Source: Anaerolineales bacterium UBA3940
GTDB lineage: Bacteria > Chloroflexota > Anaerolineae > Aggregatilineales > UBA3940
DNA: 36,754 nt
Assembly: GCA_002385675.1 (NCBI GenBank)
Contig: DGDY01000161.1
Span: 1 to 36,754, forward strand
Direction: 5' to 3'
Part shown: one piece after another, positions 15,295 to 22,744 of the stretch
Layout of the letters: every line of letters begins with the position of its first letter
Numbering within the stretch: the first letter of the stretch is position 1
Made by a program: the position numbers and the translations under genes
Notes under the pieces: model-generated
The model's database searches: none
Told to the model about the DNA's origin: nothing
The model's input: the letters and a program-made list of their open reading frames with translations, nothing else

Positions 15295-17445
15295 TCAGGC
15301 TGTCTGTACTTTTAGCCGGTTGCCATGCGAATCGCTGTTTCTGGCCTCCGCCCGGCCCTTCGGAGTGCCATACCGTTTGAACGCCTCCCACAAACGCTGG
15401 TGGCCCATCAGCAGGCTCTTGATGATGGCGCCATACTTGTCTGCTGTCTGGGCGTCCCCGCCGCCCTCAGCTTCCTGTATGAGGAACTGCAACTCCTGTA
15501 TCTGGTCGTTAAGCTGCTTCATCCTCAGCATCAGAACCGCGCGCAGCACCTCCTCAAAAATCGCCTCGTCGGAAAGCTCGGCGGATGGCGGCGTGACCTT
15601 CCTGAGCAGCGCATCGAGCGACAGGCGCTCCCACTGCTGTACGATTTCACGGGTCACCGGGTCGCGCAGGTTCTCGCGGAACCATACCACCGGGTCGGCT
15701 TCGTCCTGGTTGAGCGCCGCCTGCCACATGGCGAAGATCTGCCGGTGCTCCGGCTGCCCGAAGTCATTCTCTGTGATGTACCAGGCCAGCCCGGCCTGAG
15801 CGGGCTGGTTCTCACCTGACGGCACCACTTCGGGCGCCACGTTCGCCAGCTTCTCCGGCGCAAGGTACTCCGCCAGGACGCGATTCACCCGGTAGATCAG
15901 CCTGGGGCGCTGGATCAGTGCCGCCAGACAGAACGCCTCCCGGGCCCGCGTAGGAGATTCTAGCGCACTGTCCGCCGGTTTGCTTGCTTCTACCGGCGGG
16001 GGCAGCGGCGAGCGCTCGCGGCGCTCGGCGTGTCGGGGCGCCGGCCCGGCGGCTCGCTGCGGGAAGAGCGTCGTCTCCGGGATGCGCAGCAGGCGGGCGA
16101 GCCGCTGCCGGTAGTGGCTGCGCTCCACTGGGTCGGCAACGTCCTCGATAAGCGGGATGATCTGCGCGGCGACCTGCGACTTGACCTTCGCGTCGTCGAG
16201 GTTCTTGCCCTCGATGGTGCGCTGGATCACGTGCTCGACGACCGGCACCGCCCCCTCGACGAGCTTCTGCCAGCGCGCCGGGTCCTCGCGGATCAGGTCG
16301 TCGGGGTCTTTTCCCTGCGGCAGCACGATCACGCGGATGTCAAAGCCCATCCGGCTCTCGTAGCGCAGCATGCCCCGCGCGTCGAACTCGGTTGTGAGCT
16401 TGGCCCGGTACTCACGCTCCGCCGCGTCGAAGTCCCACACGCCCTCCTCGCTGACCTGCTCGGCGGCAGCCTTCGAGACACGCTCGATGACCTCGCGCCC
16501 GCGCTCGGTCGCCATCTGCCCGGCGGCGTCCGGGTCGAGGGCGAGGATCAGCCGGCTGGCGTAGCGGGAGAGCAGCCGGAGCTGCGCCTCGGTCAGCGCC
16601 GTGCCCATCTCGGCGACCACGTTTGTGAAGCCGGCCTGATGCGCCTGCATCACATCCATATAACCCTCGACAATGACGGCGGTTTCACTCTCGCGGATGG
16701 ACCGCCGCGCGTGTGACAGCCCGAACAGGAGCTGGCTCTTGTCGAAGATCTCGCTCTGCGGTGAGTTGAGATACTTGGGTACAGCGTCTTTGGAGAGACC
16801 GCGCGCGCCGAAGCCGACGATATTGCCACGCTCGTCGCGGATGGGGATGACGAGCCGGTCGCGGAAGCGGTCGTAAACGCTGCCGGTCTCCCGCACGACG
16901 AGCATCCCCGCCTTGACAAGCTCATCCTTCGTGAAGCCACGCTCCAGCAACATGTTCATCGTGGCGTCCCAACTGTTTGGAGCGTAGCCCAGCAGGAAGC
17001 TCTCGACGGTCTCCGGCGTAAGCCCGCGCCCGGCGACGTAGTCACGCGCGTGGCGGGCGTTGGGCGCTTCGAGAAGCTGCCGGTGGAAGAACGAAGCGGC
17101 CTCCTGCAGCAGTTCGTGCAGGCGCTCGCGTTCTTCCTGGGCTTTGGCCTGATCAGGGCTTTGTGGCCTGAGTTCGACACCGGCACGCTCGGCGAGCACG
17201 CGCAGCGCCTCGGGGAAGTCCCAGCCCTGCAACTTCATCACAAAGCTGAAGATGTCGCCGCCCTCGCCGCACGCGCCGAAGCAGCGCCATTGCTGAGAGT
17301 CGGGGAAAACGACGAAGGAGGGAGTTTTTTCGTTATGGAAGGGACACAGCGCTTTATAATTGCGGCCTGACCGCTTCAGCGAGACATGCTCGCCGATGAC
17401 ATCGACGATATCGAGTCGTTGTTTGATTTCGTCGGTTACGCTCAT
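15295..17445 (-). CDS. dnaG: DNA primase
   Basis: About 716 residues. It starts MSVTDEIKQRLDIVDVIGEHV. The CHC2 zinc-binding domain carries CPFHNEKTPSF and a CFGACGEGGD variant. The catalytic core contains FGARGLSKDAVPKYLNSP and the Toprim glutamate in AVIVEGYMDVMQAH, with the DxDxxG motif ALDPDAAGQ. The C-terminal helicase-interacting region is longer and less conserved. Primase makes RNA primers at the replication fork. The ATG at 17445 was chosen because the conserved domain starts there; a TTG at 17463 is in frame. A TTGCGC-N18-TATAAT promoter lies about 105 nt upstream, and rpoD follows in the same transcript. Confidence 0.95.
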   Translation of the reverse strand: MSVTDEIKQRLDIVDVIGEHVSLKRSGRNYKALCPFHNEKTPSFVVFPDSQQWRCFGACGEGGDIFSFVMKLQGWDFPEALRVLAERAGVELRPQSPDQAKAQEERERLHELLQEAASFFHRQLLEAPNARHARDYVAGRGLTPETVESFLLGYAPNSWDATMNMLLERGFTKDELVKAGMLVVRETGSVYDRFRDRLVIPIRDERGNIVGFGARGLSKDAVPKYLNSPQSEIFDKSQLLFGLSHARRSIRESETAVIVEGYMDVMQAHQAGFTNVVAEMGTALTEAQLRLLSRYASRLILALDPDAAGQMATERGREVIERVSKAAAEQVSEEGVWDFDAAEREYRAKLTTEFDARGMLRYESRMGFDIRVIVLPQGKDPDDLIREDPARWQKLVEGAVPVVEHVIQRTIEGKNLDDAKVKSQVAAQIIPLIEDVADPVERSHYRQRLARLLRIPETTLFPQRAAGPAPRHAERRERSPLPPPVEASKPADSALESPTRAREAFCLAALIQRPRLIYRVNRVLAEYLAPEKLANVAPEVVPSGENQPAQAGLAWYITENDFGQPEHRQIFAMWQAALNQDEADPVVWFRENLRDPVTREIVQQWERLSLDALLRKVTPPSAELSDEAIFEEVLRAVLMLRMKQLNDQIQELQFLIQEAEGGGDAQTADKYGAIIKSLLMGHQRLWEAFKRYGTPKGRAEARNSDSHGNRLKVQTA

Positions 17446-17549
17446 ATTACGGCGTGCGCTCAACTTGGCGGTCTGCGTGACGCGAATCCGTAGATTGCCC
17501 CGCTGCTTACTGGGTATGAGGCCCCAGCGATCATCAGCCCTACGGAGCG

Positions 17550-17579
17550 ATTATACTCGTGGGTCGCGCAGGGGCGCAA
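17550..17579 (-). promoter_or_regulatory. Promoter of the dnaG-rpoD operon
   Basis: Minus strand TTGCGC (17579-17574), 18-bp spacer, TATAAT (17555-17550). The expected leader is about 98 nt. Confidence 0.6.
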
Positions 17580-17626
17580 ACGGGGGCGGGCAGGGCCAGG
17601 TGGCGGCCAACGATGTCTCCGGCTTG

Positions 17627-17684
17627 CTCCTTCCCCTTATAAGGGGGAGGAGGACGACCCAAAGGGTCGGACGGAGGGGGTTGC
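17627..17684. repeat. Intergenic palindromic repeat (CCCCTTATAAGGGG family)
   Basis: Perfect 14-bp palindrome CCCCTTATAAGGGG (17633-17646), second stem GACCC-aaa-GGGTC (17656-17668), then CGGAGGGGG. The architecture is the same as the element at 3110. It lies just after the stop of the FRG gene. Confidence 0.6.
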
Positions 17685-17694
17685 TGTGCTAGCC

Positions 17695-18504
17695 CTACTT
17701 GCGCGGCGTATACTGACGCTTCAGCCAGCGGCTCAGCCCGTCCAAGCCGGGGAACAGCATGCGCTCGTTGATGTTGGCCTGGTCGAGCTTGTCCCGCACC
17801 TCCCACTTGAGTTCGGCGGGGATGACGATGCCCCGGCATAGCTCCGGGTGAGTGGCCAGCCACTCGTCCATGTGGGCCGTCGCCGACGACATGAACGAGA
17901 ACAGCGCATACTGGTTGACGATGCGCGGGTTGAGCGACGGCGGCTCGAAGAACACGACAAACGGCTCATCCGCCAGCGCATCGAAGGCATCGAGCGTTGT
18001 TGCCACCTGCATCAGCATGTCCGCCGTGAACACGTCCGCGCCCTCGGCGTCGAGCACGCGGCGCAGCGTGTCAGGCAGGTAGTGCTGCGCCTCGTGGTAG
18101 TTCACCGCCCACACGATGCTGTCTCCGTTGAAGACATCGACATCGTTCGTAGCGAAGTGCAGCGCAACATATGGTGAGTAGGTCCAGTCGAGGAGGCGCG
18201 TGGGCAGCCCGTGGTGCTTGGCCAGCGCCAGCCAGTCCCAGGGCGTTTGCTGGTCGACGCCGTCGTGCATGGCGTACTTCCTGAAGTTGCGCAGCAGATG
18301 CGGCTCCATGCTGGCGAAGTCTCCGCCGAGCCGCGCCAGTGAGGTGCGCAGCCCGCTGCGCAGGTTGCTCGTCCCCCGGAAGGCGAACGGCGAGCGGAAG
18401 CGCTTCAGGCCGGGCTGCCACGAGTCGCTGAACAGCCACTCCTGCAGCTCCAGCCAGCTTTCTGCTCGGCGGTGAGGTTTCGGCTGCCGGTTGTACCGGG
18501 CCAT
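17695..18504 (-). CDS. FRG-domain protein
   Basis: About 269 residues. The FRG signature is visible as FAFRGTSN near residue 45, followed by HHGLPTRLLDWTYSPYVALHFA, the strongest block of the family. The C-terminus MLFPGLDGLSRWLKRQY is also typical. FRG domains occur alone or fused in many bacteria and phages and have no well-established activity; links to toxin or defence loci exist but cannot be shown here. The protein has no membrane segment or extra domain. The gene stands alone between a palindromic repeat and a long spacer without a clear promoter, next to dnaG on the same strand, which fits an accessory insertion. Confidence 0.85.
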   Translation of the reverse strand: MARYNRQPKPHRRAESWLELQEWLFSDSWQPGLKRFRSPFAFRGTSNLRSGLRTSLARLGGDFASMEPHLLRNFRKYAMHDGVDQQTPWDWLALAKHHGLPTRLLDWTYSPYVALHFATNDVDVFNGDSIVWAVNYHEAQHYLPDTLRRVLDAEGADVFTADMLMQVATTLDAFDALADEPFVVFFEPPSLNPRIVNQYALFSFMSSATAHMDEWLATHPELCRGIVIPAELKWEVRDKLDQANINERMLFPGLDGLSRWLKRQYTPRK

Positions 18505-18861
18505 CGCTCCCGCTACCCGCGCGATCTGGTGCGCCGTGGTCGGCGCCCCGTCATGACAGCGACCTGTCCCATCCCGTTCTCAGACATCTGTCTCCCTGTC
18601 CATTTCATCCCCGGTGTGCTGGCCCGGCGGTATGCCGCCCGACCCCTCACCTTCCAGCTTAGCGCCCGCCGCCGCGAATGTCTAAGCTGCCGGTATGGGC
18701 GCGCGGCGGGCTGCTCATTTCGCAGAGCGCTACCCACGTCATGTGAGGTTCGGCACGAAACAGGTGAAGATCGTCATAATTGTGGTAAAATATGACCTGC
18801 ACGTACAAATAGTTCCCACCGCGCAGTTTTGGTGAGGATTGGCTGGGAAGTAATCAAAACA
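18505..18861. other. 357-bp divergent spacer
   Basis: Only a plus-strand extended -10 box (18783-18791) for the histidine kinase is evident. I see no promoter for the FRG gene, no RNA gene and no further ORF with protein-like composition. Confidence 0.5.
18783..18791 (+). promoter_or_regulatory. Extended -10 box of the orphan histidine kinase
   Basis: TGGTAAAAT (TGn plus TAAAAT) about 70 nt before the ATG. The -35 region is poor. Confidence 0.4.
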
Positions 18862-20079
18862 ATGCCCGGTACACCATTTGGACAGCTCTCTCCGGGAACG
18901 CTTGACGCGATCCACGAGGCGGCTCTGACCATCACATCCGAGCTGTCACTGCCGGTTGTCCTCAATCGCATCGTCACGCTGGCGCGCGAGCTGGTGAACG
19001 CTCGCTACGCGGCGCTTGGCATCCCCGACCCAACTGGCACGCATCTGGTACAGTTCATTACCTCCGGCATGAGCCCGGAGGAACAGCGCCGCCTGGGTAG
19101 CCTGCCCATGGGGAAAGGGCTGCTTGGTGCGCTGTTGAAGCCGGACGCGGAGCCGATCCGCCTCAAGGACCTGAATGCAGACCCGCGCTCCGTCGGCTTC
19201 GTCAAGCACCATCCGCGCATGAGGAGCTTTCTCGGCGTGCCGATCCGGCTGCGGACGAAGCTGCTTGGCAACCTGTACCTGACGGAGAAAATCGGCGCGG
19301 ACGAGTTCAGCGAGGAGGACGAGAAGGTTATTGTGGCGCTGGCGGGATATGCCGCCGTCGCCATCGAGAATGCCCGGCTCTACAGGCAGGTGCAGCGCCT
19401 CGCCATTCTGGAGGAGCGCGACCGCATCGGCATGGACCTGCACGATGGTATTATCCAGTCGATCTACGCCGTGGGGCTAACGCTGGAGCATACCGATTAC
19501 CTGCTGGCGGAAGGCCAGCAGGCCGCCGCTCGTGAGCGTCTCGGCGAGGCAATCAAGGGTCTGAATACGATCATCCGGGACATTCGCAACTACATTCTCG
19601 ACCTGCGACCCGAGCGCTTCAACGGTACAGATCTGCACGCCGCGCTCGGCAGGCTGGCCCGCGAGTTCCAGGCGAACACGCTTGCCAGCATCGATGTGAG
19701 CTATGACCAGAACATCGATGGCCTCCTGAACGAGAAGACCGCGACAGCCGCCTTCCATATCGTGCAGGAGGCGCTGGCTAACGCCGCCAAGCACGCTGCC
19801 GCAACGCACCTCGATGTGGTCGTTGCGCTGGAGGGCAATGAGATCGTCGTCGGCGTGCGGGACAACGGTCGTGGCTTTGACCGGGAAAAGACGGTTGACC
19901 GGCTGGGGCACGGGCTTTCCAATATGGAGCTGCGCGCCCGCGCCATCGGTGGGCGGTTGAAGGTGGACTCGCAGTTGGGCGAGGGCACTGTCGTGACGGC
20001 GTACCTGCCGCTTACCCCCAGCCAGAAGTCCGAGCCGCCGAAGGTGGAGTTCCTCAACGTGTCGGAGGTGCCGGAGTAG
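18862..20079 (+). CDS. Cytoplasmic GAF-domain histidine kinase, NarL/DesK type
   Basis: About 405 residues. A GAF sensor domain (residues ~20-170, VVLNRIVTLARELVNARYAALGI to NARLY) is followed by a HisKA_3 dimerisation domain with phospho-acceptor His194 in GMDLHDGIIQSIYAVGL. A HATPase_c domain follows (FHIVQEALANAAKHA, VRDNGRGFD, GHGLSNMELRARAIGG). There are no membrane segments, so the signal is cytosolic. Such kinases pair with LuxR/NarL-type response regulators, but none is encoded nearby, so this is an orphan. ATG 18862 was chosen (GGGAAG upstream); GTG 18832 is possible. A bidirectional terminator follows at 20116-20143. Confidence 0.88.
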   Translation: MPGTPFGQLSPGTLDAIHEAALTITSELSLPVVLNRIVTLARELVNARYAALGIPDPTGTHLVQFITSGMSPEEQRRLGSLPMGKGLLGALLKPDAEPIRLKDLNADPRSVGFVKHHPRMRSFLGVPIRLRTKLLGNLYLTEKIGADEFSEEDEKVIVALAGYAAVAIENARLYRQVQRLAILEERDRIGMDLHDGIIQSIYAVGLTLEHTDYLLAEGQQAAARERLGEAIKGLNTIIRDIRNYILDLRPERFNGTDLHAALGRLAREFQANTLASIDVSYDQNIDGLLNEKTATAAFHIVQEALANAAKHAAATHLDVVVALEGNEIVVGVRDNGRGFDREKTVDRLGHGLSNMELRARAIGGRLKVDSQLGEGTVVTAYLPLTPSQKSEPPKVEFLNVSEVPE

Positions 20080-20115
20080 AGCACACCGGCTCAAGTTTCC
20101 ACAGAAATATGCAAA

Positions 20116-20143
20116 CAGCCCCACTCTCAACAGAGTGGGGCTG
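20116..20143. terminator. Bidirectional terminator between the kinase and GlsB genes
   Basis: Perfect 11-bp stem CAGCCCCACTC/GAGTGGGGCTG with a 6-nt loop. T-containing tails follow on both strands between convergent genes. Confidence 0.75.
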
Positions 20144-20165
20144 CTCTTATTGACAGAGCAGAGCG

Positions 20166-20429
20166 TTAGTCGTAGCGAGTCTCGCCTGAAACCAGCCCGA
20201 CGATGAACAGCAGCACCAGCGCACCAATAACGCCCATCAGGATGGTTCCCAGAATGCCGCCGCTGCTGATGCCGAGCGCCCCGAACAGCAGACTGCCGAC
20301 CACAGCGCCGAGAGCGCCGACGATAATGTTGCCGATCGTGCCGAAACCGAAGCCCCGCCACAGTTCACCGGCCACCCAGCCGATGACCAGACCGATCAAA
20401 ATTGCGATTACCAGCCCAGTAAAATCCAT
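20166..20429 (-). CDS. GlsB/YeaQ/YmgE family small membrane protein (copy 1)
   Basis: About 87 residues, almost wholly hydrophobic with glycine-zipper spacing. It shows the family pattern IGWVAGELWRGFGFGTIGNIIVGALGAVVG, then SGGILGTILMGVIGALVLLF. Family members are small inner-membrane proteins annotated as transglycosylase-associated or stress-response, but their role is not firmly known. ATG 20429 has GGAGG about 10 nt upstream on the minus strand; the longer open frame to 20468 covers that site. An extended -10 box lies at 20483-20488. A paralogue occurs at 28543. Confidence 0.88.
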   Translation of the reverse strand: MDFTGLVIAILIGLVIGWVAGELWRGFGFGTIGNIIVGALGAVVGSLLFGALGISSGGILGTILMGVIGALVLLFIVGLVSGETRYD

Positions 20430-20482
20430 TTCTTTCTTTCCTCCAACCTGCGATAAGTAACGATACAACTCTCACAGTTTTA

Positions 20483-20488
20483 ACTATA
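20483..20488 (-). promoter_or_regulatory. Extended -10 box of the first glsB gene
   Basis: Minus strand TGCTATAGT (TGn plus TATAGT) about 54 nt before the start codon. A TA-rich palindrome GCTAT-aaa-ATAGC lies about 30 bp further upstream. Confidence 0.45.
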
Positions 20489-20570
20489 GCACAGGCGGCA
20501 TAAACACCGGCTAAACGCTTGCTATAAAATAGCTAAATTTTGCCCTGAGGATCTGGTCTGAGGGGCATAT

Positions 20571-20602
20571 AAAAGGCAGCCGTCCGCTTACGGACGGCTG
20601 CC
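20571..20602 (-). terminator. Intrinsic terminator of the first nfuA-like gene
   Basis: Perfect 12-bp stem GGCAGCCGTCCG/CGGACGGCTGCC with a CTTA loop, followed on the minus strand by TTTTATATG. Confidence 0.88.
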
Positions 20603-20628
20603 GTACCAAGCCAGTGGCAGAAGCGTGG

Positions 20629-21189
20629 TTAGCGCGGGTAGTAGGGGTTCTGCCCGGCAGCGTGATGGGTCACATCGACGATCTCGCGGATTTCCGGCAC
20701 TGCGGCCTTAATCGCCTGCTCGACGCCCTCTGTCAGCGTGACCGAGGCCATGCCGCAGCCCTGGCAACCGCCCAGCATCCGCACATATACGACGCCGTCA
20801 CGCACGTTGACCGGCAGGATCGCGCCGCCATGCCCGGCGATCCCGGGGTTGATCTGCTCCATGATGATCTTCGCGACCTTCACCCCGATCTCATCCTCCC
20901 AGACCGGGTTGGGGTTGTCGATGAGGAAGCCGCCGCGATCCAGATCAAAATCGATGGTGGCGCCGTCAAGCTCGGCCACGCTGTCGGCATCCACCCGCAC
21001 AACGAGATCACCCTCTTTCACAATGAGGTCGTCGCCTGTGTTGCCGTTGTTGACGATGAGCTTCATGTCGTAGGCGAAGTCGTCGATGGCGCGCCCCATG
21101 ATGCGCAGGTACACAGCCAGATCGTCACGGCCCTGGGCCTCGATGACCTCGAGGAATTTCGCCTGTGCCTGTTCGGTAATTGTCAGCAT
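20629..21189 (-). CDS. NfuA-like Fe-S cluster carrier (copy 1)
   Basis: About 186 residues. The N-terminal ~100 residues resemble an A-type (IscA/HesB) scaffold but lack its three cysteines, as in NfuA. After IDNPNPVWED comes the NifU C-terminal domain with the cluster-binding CxxC (Cys142, Cys145 in GGCQGCGM). NfuA-type proteins carry 4Fe-4S clusters to apo-enzymes, mainly under oxidative or iron stress. A TATAAT box (21233-21238) gives it its own promoter, and a strong terminator follows. A paralogue with the same architecture lies immediately upstream. Confidence 0.9.
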   Translation of the reverse strand: MLTITEQAQAKFLEVIEAQGRDDLAVYLRIMGRAIDDFAYDMKLIVNNGNTGDDLIVKEGDLVVRVDADSVAELDGATIDFDLDRGGFLIDNPNPVWEDEIGVKVAKIIMEQINPGIAGHGGAILPVNVRDGVVYVRMLGGCQGCGMASVTLTEGVEQAIKAAVPEIREIVDVTHHAAGQNPYYPR

Positions 21190-21232
21190 CAGAATAGCTC
21201 TACCTTCTGGTTCGTTCTAACGGATTGGCAAG

Positions 21233-21238
21233 ATTATA
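21233..21238 (-). promoter_or_regulatory. -10 box of nfuA-like copy 1
   Basis: Perfect TATAAT on the minus strand about 44 nt before the ATG. No well-spaced -35. Confidence 0.5.
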
Positions 21239-21303
21239 GATCGCCCCGGGGTGCTCAACTGATGACGTTCGTCACGAATCTGGCTGTGCCCTTTCCCGGT
21301 TGA

Positions 21304-21329
21304 GCCCGATTCGGGCCCCGATCGGGGCA
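21304..21329. other. Palindromic stretch after nfuA-like copy 2
   Basis: GCCCGA-tt-CGGGC-like arms followed by the 14-bp palindrome GCCCCGATCGGGGC (21316-21329), directly after the stop. It could be a weak terminator, but no T-tract follows. Confidence 0.35.
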
Positions 21330-21330
21330 C

Positions 21331-21915
21331 TCAGCGAGCGACGGGTGACGCGCCCGCCTGGCCGCGCTGGTAGAAGGGCCGCTCGCCCTCCTCGTGCCGC
21401 GTGACATCGATGACGGCCTCGATCTCAGGTACCTGCCCGCGTATCTGCCGCTCGACGCCCTGCGTGAGGGTGACCCCGGCCAGCCCGCAGCCCTGACAAC
21501 CGCCCTGCATGCGGATGTAGGCCTTGTTGTCGCGCACGTCCACGAGCGTGATGCGCCCGCTGTGTGCCGCCACTGCTGGGTTGATCTGCGTGCTGATGAC
21601 CTCTGCCACCCGGCGAGCCAGGTCATCCGTCCAGACCGGGTTGGGGTTATCGATCTTGAAGCCAGTGCGCGACAGGTCGATCACCGAGCCTTGCAGGTGC
21701 TCGGCGCTCTCCGGGTCGACGAGCAGGTTAAACCCGCCCATATCCAGCACCAGATCGTCCTCGCGCCTGGTTGCCATCTCGACCGAGCGAAACTCGTAGA
21801 TGAACTCGTCCGTATCGCGCCCGGTGATGCGGATGCGAACGGCGAACCCGTCCTGCCCTTTAGCTCGCAGGGTTTCGAGAATCTTGTCGCGTGCCGCGTC
21901 CGTAAAGGTAATCAT
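21331..21915 (-). CDS. NfuA-like Fe-S cluster carrier (copy 2)
   Basis: About 194 residues with the same two-domain plan as the downstream copy: a cysteine-free A-type domain, IDNPNPVW, then the NifU domain with CxxC (Cys140, Cys143 in GGCQGCGL). It differs in a longer C-terminal tail ending near RGQAGASPVAR. ATG 21915 (MITFTDAARDK) aligns with the start of copy 1 and has GGAGG upstream, so the ten extra residues of the longer frame are not used. It has its own candidate promoter at 22022-22050. The two copies probably arose by tandem duplication and then diverged. Confidence 0.88.
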   Translation of the reverse strand: MITFTDAARDKILETLRAKGQDGFAVRIRITGRDTDEFIYEFRSVEMATRREDDLVLDMGGFNLLVDPESAEHLQGSVIDLSRTGFKIDNPNPVWTDDLARRVAEVISTQINPAVAAHSGRITLVDVRDNKAYIRMQGGCQGCGLAGVTLTQGVERQIRGQVPEIEAVIDVTRHEEGERPFYQRGQAGASPVAR

Positions 21916-22021
21916 GGGAGAAGCCTCCGCTGGTTCGCTTCGCACGCCGACTGGTCGCAGTCAGTCATGCGGCCCGGCGCACGATGGTTGTTCTAGCTTC
22001 GCACTGATCGTGCTCGCCGTG

Positions 22022-22050
22022 ATTGTACTTTGTTTCACAGCAGTTGTCGC
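22022..22050 (-). promoter_or_regulatory. Candidate promoter of nfuA-like copy 2
   Basis: Minus strand GCGACA (22050-22045), 17-bp spacer, TACAAT (22027-22022). The leader would be about 100 nt. Confidence 0.5.
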
Positions 22051-22198
22051 GTGTTGAGGGATATTTTAACAGATATTCTTGGTTAATATTAATCATGGTG
22101 GGCGGTGGAGCAGGGCGTGCTCCGAGGAACAGACAGGCGAAAACTGCCGCGTAGGCAGGTGCGGCAGGGCGGAGGCGACTCCGGTGGGAGGGCACGCG

Positions 22199-22636
22199 TC
22201 AGGTTCGCGTGCCCTGAATATAGCTGTGCAGGTAGCGGATCTCGGTCTCGGTCTGGTTGATGTGTGCCTTGACGAGGTCGCCGATCGACACCAGCCCGGC
22301 AAGCGTGTCGCCGTCCATGACCGGCAGGTGGCGGATGCGCTGCTGCGTCATGACCTGCATGGCGTAATCGACCGTATCGTCGGGCACGCCGATGACCAGC
22401 TCGCGAGTCATGGCGTCGCTTACTCGGAGCCCGGCAAGCGAGCCGTCGGTGCGTGCAAGCTGCTGTACAATGTCGCGTTCGGATATGATTCCCATGGGCC
22501 GGTCGGTGTCATCCATGACCAGCAGCACACCGATGTTGTTTGCCGCGAGCGACTCGACTGCGTCCTGAAGCGATGCGTTGTGACGGATCGTCAGGACGTT
22601 GGTCCCCTTCCTGCGCAGGATGTCCCGTAGCTTCAT
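22199..22636 (-). CDS. CBS-domain-pair protein
   Basis: About 145 residues made of two tandem CBS motifs (Bateman module): the first ends VLLVMDDTDRPMGIISERDIV and the second LPVMDGDTLAGLVSIGDLVKAHI. Such stand-alone modules bind adenine nucleotides and act as energy or redox sensors, usually on an unknown partner. The start is ATG 22636 (MKLRDILRRKG) with GGGGGA upstream; the longer frame to 22717 runs through the promoter. A TGGACA-N18-TACTAT promoter and a 13-bp palindrome precede it. Confidence 0.88.
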   Translation of the reverse strand: MKLRDILRRKGTNVLTIRHNASLQDAVESLAANNIGVLLVMDDTDRPMGIISERDIVQQLARTDGSLAGLRVSDAMTRELVIGVPDDTVDYAMQVMTQQRIRHLPVMDGDTLAGLVSIGDLVKAHINQTETEIRYLHSYIQGTRT

Positions 22637-22648
22637 CGGTTTGTCCCC

Positions 22649-22661
22649 CGTCAGCCTGACG
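22649..22661. promoter_or_regulatory. Palindrome at the start of the CBS-gene transcript
   Basis: CGTCAG-c-CTGACG is a perfect 13-bp palindrome just downstream of the expected transcription start (near 22663). It may be an operator or a 5' hairpin. Confidence 0.4.
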
Positions 22662-22669
22662 TTACTCTC

Positions 22670-22699
22670 ATAGTACAGGCTGTCCAGGGGAAATGTCCA
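22670..22699 (-). promoter_or_regulatory. Sigma-70 promoter of the CBS-domain gene
   Basis: Minus strand TGGACA (22699-22694), 18-bp spacer, TACTAT (22675-22670). A second TGGACA lies in the spacer. Confidence 0.6.
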
Positions 22700-22744
22700 G
22701 ACTGTGAAAGCCATCACACGGGGCAGGGGGTGGGGCCGGTCTGA

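Noticed and set aside
18505..18861. Possible small gene or RNA in the FRG/kinase spacer
   Set aside because: Short open frames here have no Shine-Dalgarno, conserved pattern or terminator.
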